This document shows, piece by piece, positions 1-7,845 of a stretch of DNA of 19,795 nt. The notes under the pieces were generated by a model that did not search any database, was not told the DNA's origin, and saw only the letters and a list, made by a program, of their open reading frames with translations. Source of the DNA: Candidatus Cloacimonadota bacterium (GTDB lineage Bacteria; Cloacimonadota; Cloacimonadia; Cloacimonadales; Cloacimonadaceae). A program made the translations under genes and the position numbers. The stretch covers positions 1 through 19,795 of the forward strand of contig DAHVPA010000009.1 of NCBI GenBank assembly GCA_027318525.1. Direction: 5' to 3'. How positions within the stretch are numbered: position 1 is the stretch's first letter; the number at the start of each line of letters is the position of its first letter.

Positions 1-171
1 AAAATCCTCCTGCAAAACCGGAATCTCATCTGATGTTATCCAATCCAAAGCCAGCTCCTTCACTTTTTCGGATTGGCTGATTGTAAACAGACTAAGAATA
101 AAAAAGATGATAACATGTAAAAGGATTGATATAAGATAACTGGAATAATTGTTAAATCTATTCAGGCGCAT
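1..171 (-). CDS. tonB: TonB-family energy transducer, N-terminal part (cut by window edge)
   Basis: Only the first 57 residues lie in the window; the rest continues past base 1. The frame opens with ATG at 171 and begins MRLNRFNNYSSYLIS. Residues about 12-31 form one hydrophobic signal-anchor helix. Inside it, S15 and H19 have the S-x3-H spacing that is functionally important in TonB transmembrane helices of known members. The start overlaps the end of exbD by 14 bases, so the two are probably translationally coupled. Together with ExbB and ExbD upstream it should form the inner-membrane complex that uses proton motive force to energise outer-membrane receptors. A TolA-like or generic TonB C-terminal protein is possible, because the diagnostic C-terminal domain is not visible. 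Confidence 0.75.
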   Translation of the reverse strand, partial: MRLNRFNNYSSYLISILLHVIIFFILSLFTISQSEKVKELALDWITSDEIPVLQEDF

Positions 172-577
172 TTTCAGTTTTAGGAATTTTATATGTGGCT
201 ATGGTAATTTTCTCAAATCCGGAATTGCGAATTATGTCCATAACGGTAATCACTTCTTGTAATGATAGTGATTTATCTGCAATTAAGCGAACTGCCTGTT
301 CTTTATCAGAGTAATAAGTGGGCAGAATATCCTTAAACTGATTGACATCCATCAGGATATTATTGAGGATAATCTCATTGTTGGGTTTGTAGATAACTTC
401 AATTACTTTAAAGGTTTGAGCCATGCCAGAACTCGAACCGGGTAACCTCACATTTATCCCTGTCTGTGTTATGAAATTGGAAGCCAGCATCAAAAATATC
501 AGCAAGAGGAATATCACATCAGTCAAGGAAGTCAGGTATGTTGATGATATTCTTTTCTGAGTGGTGGTAATCTTCAT
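158..577 (-). CDS. exbD: ExbD/TolR biopolymer transport protein
   Basis: This 139-residue protein has the ExbD/TolR layout: a short cytoplasmic start, one transmembrane helix at about 17-38, then a periplasmic domain. D20 in LTSLTDVIFLLL matches the single membrane aspartate through which family members carry protons. The length is normal for ExbD (about 140). It would work with ExbB (start of the run) as the proton channel driving TonB. The gene lies 6 bases after exbB and overlaps the next gene, a TonB-like protein, by 14 bases, so this is one operon. The ribosome site is a weak purine-rich AGAAG stretch just before the ATG at 577. ExbD and TolR cannot be told apart reliably from sequence; the TonB-like neighbour favours ExbD. 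Confidence 0.88.
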   Translation of the reverse strand: MKITTTQKRISSTYLTSLTDVIFLLLIFLMLASNFITQTGINVRLPGSSSGMAQTFKVIEVIYKPNNEIILNNILMDVNQFKDILPTYYSDKEQAVRLIADKSLSLQEVITVMDIIRNSGFEKITIATYKIPKTENAPE

Positions 578-583
578 TTTCTT

Positions 584-1201
584 CTATTGCTTTTGCTGAT
601 GGAGTTTGATTGTTATCAGGTCTATTTGTTCTTGCAGGAATTTGGCAGTGTTTTCTGCATGAGCTACGAGGTCATTGTAAAAAATTATCGCCGGGATACC
701 AACAATGAGTCCACCCACAGTGGTCAGAAGTGCTTCCCAAATGCCGCCTGCCAGAAGAGTTATGTTGATTCCTTCCTGACTGTGTGATGCTATATTGATA
801 AAGACCCGGACCATACCTGTAACTGTTCCCAAAAATCCAACCAGGGGTGCTACAGCCGATATTGTAGAAATCCAACCCAAACCTTTTTCCAGTTTGTGAA
901 TTGCAAGATTTGCAGTTGTTTCGATGCTTTCTTGAATCACAGCAAATTCTTCATTTTGAAGGGTTTTGATTTTATCTATAACTACACCCAGTGGAGTTGC
1001 TTGTCCGATTTCACCTGAAGCAGCATACATGCTTTCCAGATTGGCTGCTTTGTTCAGTTTATCAGCCAGTTTCTTATGTAGGGAGTTTATCCGGAAAATC
1101 TCTGAATATTTCTTTATAACCAGAGCCAAACCCAATACAGACAAAGCAAGCAGGACGTACATCAGGGGTCCGCCCTTAAAAAAGAAATTCAGTATTGTCA
1201 T
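584..1201 (-). CDS. exbB: ExbB/TolQ/MotA-family proton channel protein
   Basis: I place the start at ATG 1201 (205 residues), because AGGAG at 1210-1206 lies four bases before it; an upstream TTG at 1213 would overlap this site. There are three membrane segments. The first is near residues 12-31. The family-diagnostic second segment contains APLVGFLGTVTGM (about 118-130). The third contains IWEALLTTVGGL (about 154-165), which holds the conserved threonines lining the ExbB pore in known structures. Between the first two is a cytoplasmic, partly coiled loop. The protein forms the pentameric inner-membrane channel that houses ExbD. It is the first gene of exbB-exbD-tonB and follows the serC terminator almost directly. 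A TolQ role with a Tol-Pal system is the alternative. Confidence 0.88.
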   Translation of the reverse strand: MTILNFFFKGGPLMYVLLALSVLGLALVIKKYSEIFRINSLHKKLADKLNKAANLESMYAASGEIGQATPLGVVIDKIKTLQNEEFAVIQESIETTANLAIHKLEKGLGWISTISAVAPLVGFLGTVTGMVRVFINIASHSQEGINITLLAGGIWEALLTTVGGLIVGIPAIIFYNDLVAHAENTAKFLQEQIDLITIKLHQQKQ

Positions 1202-1211
1202 CTTACTCCTC

Positions 1212-1258
1212 AATAAATAAAAATGGGACAGGTGCAGATACTTCCGACACCTGTCCCA
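1212..1258 (-). terminator. Rho-independent terminator after serC
   Basis: A perfect 11-bp inverted repeat, TGGGACAGGTG (1224-1234) and CACCTGTCCCA (1248-1258), has a 13-base loop. Read on the minus strand it is followed by TTTTTATTTATT (1223-1212). It starts eight bases after the serC stop. The opposite strand has no T-run, so the terminator is one-directional. Its T-run ends two bases before the exbB Shine-Dalgarno site. Confidence 0.88.
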
Positions 1259-1266
1259 TAGAGTTC

Positions 1267-2352
1267 TTATCCGTTATTCTTCTGGAAATCCGCCATAAAG
1301 ACTGATAAGTCATGGCAGGCTTTCAAAGGCAGAGCATTATATGTGGAAGCTCGGCAACCACCTACATCGCGATGACCTTTTAATCCAATCATACCGTTGG
1401 CTTTAGCTTCTTTGATAAATTTGTCTTCCAGTTCTTCACTGGGAAGTCTGAAAGTTATATTCATCAATGACCTTGCTTCAGGTTTGACTGTTCCTTTGAA
1501 GAATCCATTGGAATTATCAATGGCATCATAGATATATTTTGCTTTCGCAATGTTATTGGCATGAATTTTCTCAAGACCGCCCATACTCTCTATCCACTTC
1601 ATCACCAAGCCAATAATATAAATTGACCAGCAGGGAGGAGTATTGCTCATGCTTTCTGCATCGACGTGAGTCTTATAATTCAGGATTGTAGGAACATTGG
1701 GATTAATACGTTCCAACATATCCTTTTTGATGATAACAACTACAGCTCCGGCAGGTCCGACGTTTTTTTGAGCACCGGCATAGACCAGTGAATATTTCTG
1801 GATGTCGATAGGTTTGCTCATGAAATTGGAAGACATGTCTGCTATCAGGGGAATTCCTGCTGGCACCACGGGATCTGTGTGCCATTCAGTTCCGTAAATT
1901 GTGTTATTGTTCGTTATATGCAAATATGCGGGATTTTCGGAAAGTGTCCATTGCTTGGGGATATAGCTGAACTTTTCATCTTCAGAACTGGCTGCCAGAT
2001 GAGCTTTTTTACCAAGTTTTTTAGCTTCTTTAAATGCTTTGGTCGCCCATACTCCCGTGTTGATATAATTGGCAATTTTGTCATCAGGGCAAAAGTTCAT
2101 GGGAACGGTCAAAAACTGCAGTGTAGCTCCACCTTGCATGAAGATAACATCATAGTCGTCACCCAGTCCATAAATCTTTTTGATATTATCCCTAGCTCCA
2201 TAAATTATGGCTTCATATTCTTTGCTGCGATGGCTCATTTCCATTACAGAAAGCCCCATGCCTTTGTAATTGAATAAATCAGCCTGAGCTTCCAGTAACA
2301 CTTCTTCCGGCAATACTCCGGGTCCTGCATTAAAGTTATGCACTCTTTCCAT
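1267..2352 (-). CDS. serC: Phosphoserine aminotransferase
   Basis: SerC converts 3-phosphohydroxypyruvate and glutamate to phosphoserine and 2-oxoglutarate, the second step of serine synthesis; in some bacteria it also acts in vitamin B6 synthesis. It is a cytoplasmic PLP enzyme of aminotransferase class V. The protein begins MERVHNFNAGPGVLPEEV, the classic SerC opening (FNAGP). K196 in YAGAQKNVGPAG is the expected PLP lysine, and GHRDVGGCRAS near the C-terminus is also family-typical. The start is ATG 2352, with GGAGG at 2365-2361 spaced eight bases away. An earlier in-frame ATG at 2367 would place this site inside the gene. The resulting 361 residues match the usual length of about 360. A TATAAT box lies at 2382-2377. 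No serA or serB is in view. Confidence 0.95.
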   Translation of the reverse strand: MERVHNFNAGPGVLPEEVLLEAQADLFNYKGMGLSVMEMSHRSKEYEAIIYGARDNIKKIYGLGDDYDVIFMQGGATLQFLTVPMNFCPDDKIANYINTGVWATKAFKEAKKLGKKAHLAASSEDEKFSYIPKQWTLSENPAYLHITNNNTIYGTEWHTDPVVPAGIPLIADMSSNFMSKPIDIQKYSLVYAGAQKNVGPAGAVVVIIKKDMLERINPNVPTILNYKTHVDAESMSNTPPCWSIYIIGLVMKWIESMGGLEKIHANNIAKAKYIYDAIDNSNGFFKGTVKPEARSLMNITFRLPSEELEDKFIKEAKANGMIGLKGHRDVGGCRASTYNALPLKACHDLSVFMADFQKNNG

Positions 2353-2376
2353 GGTTTTTTCCTCCATAACTATTTT

Positions 2377-2382
2377 ATTATA
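2377..2382 (-). promoter_or_regulatory. Possible -10 box for serC
   Basis: TATAAT on the minus strand lies about 25 bases before the serC ATG and 11 bases before GGAGG, which would give a short leader of roughly 18 bases. I see no good -35 hexamer at 16-18 bases upstream; a TTGCCA lies 31 bases away, which is too far. The call therefore rests on the -10 match and position alone. Confidence 0.35.
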
Positions 2383-2472
2383 ATAAAACAAGGATTTCTG
2401 AGCTTTAGTTTACTGGCAAGGTTTTTTTGCTATCATTGATTTTTCATTGTTAAAACCTTAATTCAACGCAGC

Positions 2473-2534
2473 ATCCACCTGGGATCCTCCTGGGGTAAGC
2501 CCAGGTGGACCCCGGGTGGATTCCAGGTTGGATC
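2473..2534. repeat. GC-rich self-complementary block in an AT-rich spacer
   Basis: CCACCTGGG (2475-2483) pairs perfectly with CCCAGGTGG (2500-2508) around a 16-base loop. A second, competing pairing joins ATCCACCTGGGATCC (2473-2487) with the near-complement at 2518-2533 (one mismatch and one extra base). GGTGGA occurs at 2504-2509 and 2515-2520, and GGTTGGA at 2526-2532. The surrounding spacer is AT-rich, so the block stands out. It lacks a following T-run on either strand and is not a standard terminator. It may be a dispersed palindromic repeat, or the folded 3' end of the 2597-3109 transcript. Confidence 0.6.
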
Positions 2535-2596
2535 AAAGTAACAATATTTGAAATTCAAAGGAATCGTAAATCTAAGTCTATGAAATGTTAGTGGTT

Positions 2597-3109
2597 CTAT
2601 ACAGAAAGTTTTGTCCGTTTGTAATTCAACACACCTGTAAGCAATTCATTCATTTCCAAATCGGGCTTGAATTCGTTGATTGCTGAAAGTATTTCCATGA
2701 TGCCGGGAAAAGCTAGCGAGGTTTTGAATTCTCGTTTATTACCTTGTTCATCTTGATAGACGACTTTCCAGAAGTGTGTGATTACTTTATATATATCCAT
2801 CCGCAGGAGTCTATCCCAACTAATGAATATGCGCTTGCGCAATATAAACCCAAGCTGTAAACCGGTGGAGCTGATTTCTACAGAATTCAGTGTAAAAAGA
2901 TGTTTGTAAAGAGTATTTCCAGCCACATAGAGAATCAAGACAGAAGTAGCTTTCATAAAGAGAGATACATCGCCATAACGTGGAATCAAGACTAGAATAA
3001 AATATACACTGTAAACTAAAGCCGTAAAGGAAAGAACGATCATTATATAGCGAACCAGGGGATGAAATCTAAAACGACGCCCTCTCTGGCTATTCAGTTC
3101 ATTCTGCAT
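2597..3109 (-). CDS. Small membrane protein, possible PH-like domain
   Basis: I do not recognise this 170-residue protein by name. The N-terminus is basic (RGRRFRFHPLVR), followed by two hydrophobic segments at about 20-42 and 47-68. The rest, from about 77 to 151, is a soluble alternating strand pattern ending in a helix (FPGIMEILSAINEF). That layout of two helices followed by a small beta-rich domain is like bacterial PH-domain (bPH2/YdbT-like) membrane proteins; this is a fold-level guess, not a motif match. The gene overlaps the PHP phosphoesterase by 16 bases and has no separate ribosome site, so it is probably translated by coupling to it. The pairing suggests a shared role that cannot be named from sequence. 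Confidence 0.7.
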   Translation of the reverse strand: MQNELNSQRGRRFRFHPLVRYIMIVLSFTALVYSVYFILVLIPRYGDVSLFMKATSVLILYVAGNTLYKHLFTLNSVEISSTGLQLGFILRKRIFISWDRLLRMDIYKVITHFWKVVYQDEQGNKREFKTSLAFPGIMEILSAINEFKPDLEMNELLTGVLNYKRTKLSV

Positions 3110-3966
3110 TTGAATTCATCCCACATTTTTTGAAGATTATCAAGAATAACTTCGGAAGCAGGAACACCGCCAAAATACACGTTTGAATCCTCTTCGCCGT
3201 GGAAATCGCTGCCGGCAGACTGGAGTAAACTATTTTTTTGGCAAAATTCTTCCAGCTCGCGGCGTAAAGCTTCGTTGTGATCAGGATGCCAAACCTCTAC
3301 CCCATCTAGTCCCAAAGGCACAAAATCCTGCAGAAAATCGATTTTCCTCAACTTACCTGGATGCGCAACAAAAGCAAAACCTCCTGCATCATGGATAAAC
3401 CTGATAACATCAGCAGTGGAGAGAACAGGTTTGGGTTCGTAAGCAGGAGCATCGTTTCCAATATACTTTTCAAAAGCTTCCTGCTTATTGCGGCAGTGAT
3501 TGTCAGCTACAAGAGCTTGGGCAATGTGAGGTCTGACAATCAGGTTCATGTCCCCGGCATAAGTAACTACTCTTTCCATAGGTATTTTTATTCCCAACCT
3601 GGAAAGCTTGTCCAACATACGTAAGGCACGGTGCCAGCGTCCATTCTTCATCCAATTCAAGACATCCAACAATTCTTTATTGTTAACATCAACTCCATAT
3701 CCGAGTATATGAACATCGCTTTCCTCCCAAGTCGAGCTGAATTCAATGCCCGGTAAAATTCGGAGTGGGATGTGGCTGACAGGTATGTGGTTATACGCTT
3801 CCACTGTGTCGTGATCTGTAATTGAAATCAAATCCAGATTGTTTTGGATTGCAGTTTCCACTATGACTTTGGGTTTGAGAGCACCGTCAGAATATCTGGA
3901 ATGAAGATGCATGTTAACTGATTTTATTCTAAGCTTGCAGATACCATTGTTTGGAATGTCTGTCAT
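3094..3966 (-). CDS. PHP-domain metal-dependent phosphoesterase (YciV/RNase AM-like)
   Basis: This 290-residue protein has the complete PHP metal-binding set: H20-L-H22 in HLHSRYSDG, D51-H52-D53 in SITDHDT, E75 in GIEFSS, H86, H147 in RPH, H202 in AHPG, and D254/H256 in GSDFHG. Size and motif order fit the YciV/TrpH branch. Characterised members of that branch hydrolyse 3',5'-nucleotide bisphosphates or trim RNA 5' ends, with three metal ions. The exact substrate here is inferred. The start at ATG 3966 has AAGGA five bases upstream; an internal ATG at M19, just before HLH, would give a more compact protein but would leave that site unused. It is the first gene of a two-gene unit with the overlapping membrane protein. 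Confidence 0.87.
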   Translation of the reverse strand: MTDIPNNGICKLRIKSVNMHLHSRYSDGALKPKVIVETAIQNNLDLISITDHDTVEAYNHIPVSHIPLRILPGIEFSSTWEESDVHILGYGVDVNNKELLDVLNWMKNGRWHRALRMLDKLSRLGIKIPMERVVTYAGDMNLIVRPHIAQALVADNHCRNKQEAFEKYIGNDAPAYEPKPVLSTADVIRFIHDAGGFAFVAHPGKLRKIDFLQDFVPLGLDGVEVWHPDHNEALRRELEEFCQKNSLLQSAGSDFHGEEDSNVYFGGVPASEVILDNLQKMWDEFKCRMN

Positions 3967-4161
3967 TGTGTTCCTTATCTTATTAACAAATATATTTTTA
4001 CGCTAAGTTCTCATGTCTTTTATGCATTAGTATTAAAGTAACCAGTATTAGCGTTGGCATTTTTTTTGTGGACAACCTATACGTCAATGAATTCTTTCGT
4101 CATATATTGTGAAACATCTTAAAAAACAGAGTCAGGATTTTTGAGATTTGTTCGAGGTTAT

Positions 4162-4959
4162 ATGAAATACGATCCAGTTAAAGACAAAATAATGCACCTG
4201 ATCCAAAAGATGCCATTTATGAGAAAAATGTTTTTTTATGCTCTGGATATGCTTTTTTTAAGGCAATGGTATGTTAAAAAGCACGTCTTATCGTTGTTTA
4301 GGAACAAAAGTGCAATAGATTTCTTTGATGCAGGAGCAGGTTTTTGCCAATATAGTGATTTTGTTTTGAATACATGGCAAGATTCCAAGGTTCATGCAGC
4401 AGACCTTAAAACTGATTATATGACTCAATATGCAAGTTACGCTGAGCATGTCTATCCCGAACGCTTTTCATGGAAACAGGCAGATTTGGTTCAATACAAA
4501 CCAGAAATAAGGTTCGATTTGATACTGGCAATTGATATTCTGGAGCATATCGAGGATGACAGACAAGTGTTGAGTAATTTCTTTGACTGCCTTAAATCGG
4601 GAGGCATTCTAATCATCTCAACTCCCAGTGATAAAGACGAAGCAGCACGTTTTACGGAAGAACATGTCCGTCCTGGCTACGATAAATCTGATTTAAGCGA
4701 TAAACTGACTAATGCTGGGTTTAGTATCAAAAACTTCCAATTCTCTTACGGTATATTTGGAAAACTAAGCTGGAAATTATCAATATATTATCCATTAAAG
4801 CTTGTATCTATTTCTAAATATATGTTATTGTTGCTGCCTATTTACTATATTGCTTTATATTTACCCATTTATATACTTATGCAGCTTGATATTAACACAT
4901 ACAATAAAAGCGGTAATGGAATTATAGTAGTAGCAGAGAAACCTATCAACGCATTTTGA
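4162..4959 (+). CDS. Class I SAM-dependent methyltransferase with hydrophobic C-terminus
   Basis: The core is a Rossmann-fold methyltransferase (Methyltransf_11/23 type): motif I DAGAG at about 56-60, the acidic end of strand 2 at AADLK (79-83), AIDILEHIEDD (about 123-133), and the strand LKSGGILIISTP after it. The EEHVRPGY segment (166-173) is also typical of this group. Residues about 218-241 form a strongly hydrophobic stretch, LLLLPIYYIALYLPIYI, so the protein may be membrane-associated. I start it at ATG 4162, with GAGG four bases upstream; a TTG at 4141 has no ribosome site. That gives 265 residues. The substrate is unknown. It stands alone on the plus strand, and its last 14 bases overlap the end of convergent nrdG. 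Confidence 0.82.
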   Translation: MKYDPVKDKIMHLIQKMPFMRKMFFYALDMLFLRQWYVKKHVLSLFRNKSAIDFFDAGAGFCQYSDFVLNTWQDSKVHAADLKTDYMTQYASYAEHVYPERFSWKQADLVQYKPEIRFDLILAIDILEHIEDDRQVLSNFFDCLKSGGILIISTPSDKDEAARFTEEHVRPGYDKSDLSDKLTNAGFSIKNFQFSYGIFGKLSWKLSIYYPLKLVSISKYMLLLLPIYYIALYLPIYILMQLDINTYNKSGNGIIVVAEKPINAF

Positions 4960-5680
4960 TAATAATCTGCTGCAATTTCCCAGCATCATTTAACATTCTG
5001 TAGTGATGTGATTTTTCGCGCAGTTTGGTTGAAGCCTCCTGTGAAAAGAGGAGTTCCAGATTAGTCTGATGCGGATTGTGGATTGGCTCTAATGTGTTGT
5101 TATAATTACATTGCTGCAGATAGTATTTATCTCCTGGTTTTAGGAGGGGTTGAATTTCCAATACATCATTCCAATTCATAATCTGGTTAAAATAGGTAGT
5201 TCTGAATTCCCAGTCTCCACCGGATTGCCTGATCAGATTCATGCTTCTCAGGATATCCTTGTCATTAACAGAACAGCCACAGACCAAGGAATACAACGAT
5301 ATTGGAGCTTTGATATCCATCGCCCAATAGTCAACTGCCTTGTGACTAACTAACTTTTCTATAACATCGGGATGAGATCCATTTGTATCTAGTTTAATTG
5401 CATATCCCATATCCTTGAGCTTAAGTAGAAAATCAAGCAAATCAGGTTGTAATGTAGGCTCTCCTCCTGATACTGTAACGGATTCCAGCTTACCCTTTCT
5501 ATTTAATAAAAACTGCAATACGCTTTCTTCTGATATCAGTTCAGAATACCTGTCTACATCGACAAGCTCCGGATTGTGGCAATAAGGGCAACGAAAGTTA
5601 CATCCGCGAGTAAATATTACTGCTCCCAACTTTTCCGGATACTCCAAGAGAGAAAACTTTTGAAAACCGCCTATTAACAA
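4946..5680 (-). CDS. nrdG: Anaerobic ribonucleotide reductase activating protein (radical SAM)
   Basis: This 244-residue radical SAM enzyme carries C27-x3-C31-x2-C34 (GCNFRCPYCHN), which holds the 4Fe-4S cluster, and the SAM-binding GGEP at 72-75. It begins GGFQKFSLLEYPEKLGAVIF, matching the longer NrdG2-type activases rather than the roughly 155-residue E. coli NrdG. Its job is to make the glycyl radical in NrdD, the neighbouring gene. The start is TTG at 5680: no in-frame ATG is available, an in-frame stop lies 12 bases upstream, and AAGGA (5691-5687) sits six bases before it, overlapping the nrdD stop codon. Translation is thus probably coupled to nrdD. The 3' end overlaps the convergent methyltransferase by 14 bases. 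A general pyruvate-formate-lyase-type activase is less likely given the neighbour. Confidence 0.9.
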   Translation of the reverse strand: MLIGGFQKFSLLEYPEKLGAVIFTRGCNFRCPYCHNPELVDVDRYSELISEESVLQFLLNRKGKLESVTVSGGEPTLQPDLLDFLLKLKDMGYAIKLDTNGSHPDVIEKLVSHKAVDYWAMDIKAPISLYSLVCGCSVNDKDILRSMNLIRQSGGDWEFRTTYFNQIMNWNDVLEIQPLLKPGDKYYLQQCNYNNTLEPIHNPHQTNLELLFSQEASTKLREKSHHYRMLNDAGKLQQIIIKMR

Positions 5681-5686
5681 TTTATA

Positions 5687-5691
5687 TCCTT
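5687..5691 (-). promoter_or_regulatory. Ribosome binding site deciding the TTG start of nrdG
   Basis: AAGGA on the minus strand lies six bases before TTG 5680 and overlaps the TAA stop of nrdD (5692-5690). This placement supports both the unusual start codon and translational coupling. Confidence 0.75.
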
Positions 5692-7804
5692 AAAGTTTAA
5701 TAGTAAGCTGGCTATCATCATGCCTATCTTTGGCATTGAAATTCTTACGCATCTGAAACTCAGCTTTTTTACCATCGTTCCATTGAGATACAGGTCTTAG
5801 GTAACCCACAATCCGGGAATAGACTTCACAATCTTTTCTACATTGCGGACATTGATACTGTTCACCATTAAGATAACCATGTTCAGGACAAATACTGAAG
5901 GTAGGTGAAAAAGTAAAATATGGCAAATGGTAGTTTTCACATATCTTTTTTACAAGCAACTTTACGCTATCGCCACGGTCAATCCGCTCCCCTCCAAAAA
6001 TGTGAAGAACAGTCCCTCCAGTATATTTGGTTTGCAGATCATCCTGGAGTTCCAATGCTTCGAATACATCATCTGTAAAATTGACGGGTAGTTGAGTTGA
6101 ATTGGTATAAAATGGACTCTTACTGTCAGGATTTGCAACAATGATATCAGGATATTTCCTGGTATCCAACAAAGCAAGTCTGTAACTGGTACCTTCAGCA
6201 GGTGTAGCCTCCAGGTTATAATTGCTGCCAGTTTCATTTTGAAAATCCATCAGTCGAGATCTCAGAAAATCCATAACCTTGACGGCAAATCGATGACCCT
6301 CTTCTTCATTAATTGGAGATTTTAAGAAATTCAAACATGCTTCATTCATCCCAATTATGCCAATTGTGGAAAAATGATTCTTCCAAAAACATTGGAATCT
6401 ATCATAAATATTCTTTAAATAGTGTTTTGTGTATGGGTACAGACCATTTAAAGTGTAGTTTTCCAGCACTTTACGTTTGATTTCCAAGCTTTTCCGGGCT
6501 ATCTCCAGCATTTCGTTGAGATTGTTAAAAAACTCAATTTCAGTTTTTGATATATAACCAATTCTGGGAAGATTGATAGTAACCACTCCAATTGAGCCTG
6601 TTAAGGGATTTGCTCCAAACAATCCGCCACCTCGGGCTTCCAATTTTCTGGTATCAAGTCTGAGCCGGCAACACATAGATCGGGCGTCTTCTGGATTAAG
6701 TTCAGAGTTGACAAAATTGGAAAAATAAGGTATTCCATATTTGGCAGTAACTTCCCATAGATAGTCCATGTTTTTACCCGACCAATTGAAATCCTTGGTT
6801 ATATTATATGTCGGGATTGGGAATGTAAACACTCTTCCTTTTGCATCACCTTCTATCATGACTTCCAGAAATGACCTGTTTATCATGTCCATTTCTTTCT
6901 GATAATCACCATAAGTAGTATCTTGTGCTATCCCTCCAATAATTACAGGAGTTTCAGCATAGATTTTTGGGGCTATCAAATCAAGCGTTATGTTGGTAAA
7001 CGGGGTTTGAAAGCCAACCCGAGTGGGGACATTCAAATTAAAAATGAATTCTTGAATGGCTTGTTTCACTTCCCTATATGATAAATCGTCCTGACGGATA
7101 AATGGTGACAGTAGTGTGTCAAAACTGGAGAAAGCCTGAGCTCCTGCAGCTTCACCCTGCAGTGTATAAAAGAAATTAACTATTTGTCCCAGGGCACTTC
7201 GGAAATGCTTCGCTGGACTGCTTTCAATTTTACCAACTGCACCCCCAAAACCGGTTAATAAAAGATCCATCAGATCCCATCCGACACAATATACCGAAAG
7301 CATGCCCAGATCATGTATATGCAAATCTCCTGAAGCATGAGCTTGTCTGACTTCAGGTGGATAAATTTTATTCAACCAATAGGTTTTACTGACTTCGGAA
7401 GATACATAATTATTAAGTCCCTGAAGGGAATACGCCATATTGGAGTTTTCGTTGACCTGCCAGTCCAGCTTATCCAAATACTGGTCAATCAGTTTTACGT
7501 CTGCAGCAGAAACCAGTTCCCTAATCCTGGCATGCTGGTCTCTGTATATTATGTATTGCTTTGCGGTTTTTTTGTATGGAGATGCCAGCAACACTTCCTC
7601 TACGATATCCTGAATCCTTTCCACATCAACTGTTTCAGAATCAAAGACTTGTAGTGCAAGGTTTAAAACTCGTAAGGTCAGTTTATCGGCTATCTCAAGA
7701 TCAAATTCGCCTGATGCTTTACCCGCCTTGGCTATTGCAGTGGTTATCTTATACTTATCAAAGGTGACAATCTGACCGTTTCTTTTTCTGATTTGAGCAA
7801 ACAT
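5690..7804 (-). CDS. nrdD: Anaerobic (class III) ribonucleoside-triphosphate reductase
   Basis: NrdD reduces ribonucleoside triphosphates to deoxy forms for DNA synthesis, using an oxygen-sensitive glycyl radical. The 704-residue protein has an N-terminal ATP-cone (about 3-95, starting FAQIRKRNGQIVTFD) for allosteric control, then the ten-stranded barrel with LHIHDLG (161-167), MCCRLRLD (377-384), NEACLNF (487-493) and ATPAEGTSYRLA (533-544). The C-terminal zinc site shows C639-x2-H642 and C652-x2-C655, that is, His in place of one Cys. The glycyl-radical loop is RIVGYLRP (664-671), with G667 the radical residue. Start ATG 7804 has GAAAGG about ten bases upstream. It is the first gene before nrdG. 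No aerobic reductase is in the window, consistent with an anaerobe. Confidence 0.96.
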   Translation of the reverse strand: MFAQIRKRNGQIVTFDKYKITTAIAKAGKASGEFDLEIADKLTLRVLNLALQVFDSETVDVERIQDIVEEVLLASPYKKTAKQYIIYRDQHARIRELVSAADVKLIDQYLDKLDWQVNENSNMAYSLQGLNNYVSSEVSKTYWLNKIYPPEVRQAHASGDLHIHDLGMLSVYCVGWDLMDLLLTGFGGAVGKIESSPAKHFRSALGQIVNFFYTLQGEAAGAQAFSSFDTLLSPFIRQDDLSYREVKQAIQEFIFNLNVPTRVGFQTPFTNITLDLIAPKIYAETPVIIGGIAQDTTYGDYQKEMDMINRSFLEVMIEGDAKGRVFTFPIPTYNITKDFNWSGKNMDYLWEVTAKYGIPYFSNFVNSELNPEDARSMCCRLRLDTRKLEARGGGLFGANPLTGSIGVVTINLPRIGYISKTEIEFFNNLNEMLEIARKSLEIKRKVLENYTLNGLYPYTKHYLKNIYDRFQCFWKNHFSTIGIIGMNEACLNFLKSPINEEEGHRFAVKVMDFLRSRLMDFQNETGSNYNLEATPAEGTSYRLALLDTRKYPDIIVANPDSKSPFYTNSTQLPVNFTDDVFEALELQDDLQTKYTGGTVLHIFGGERIDRGDSVKLLVKKICENYHLPYFTFSPTFSICPEHGYLNGEQYQCPQCRKDCEVYSRIVGYLRPVSQWNDGKKAEFQMRKNFNAKDRHDDSQLTIKL

Positions 7805-7845
7805 ACTTTTACTGCCTTTCTTGAATAACTTATAATACGTTGACA

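Noticed and set aside
1879..2277. Plus-strand 132-codon frame inside serC
   Set aside because: It is fully antisense to a well-supported gene and is explained by the codon pattern of serC.
2392..2596. tRNA or small RNA gene in the serC upstream spacer
   Set aside because: The GC-rich block has stems but no cloverleaf, no T-loop GTTCRA-type sequence and no terminator.
4020..4140. Promoter for the methyltransferase (TATATT near 4101)
   Set aside because: The only possible -35, ACGTCA, is a poor match, and in such AT-rich DNA TATATT alone is not evidence.
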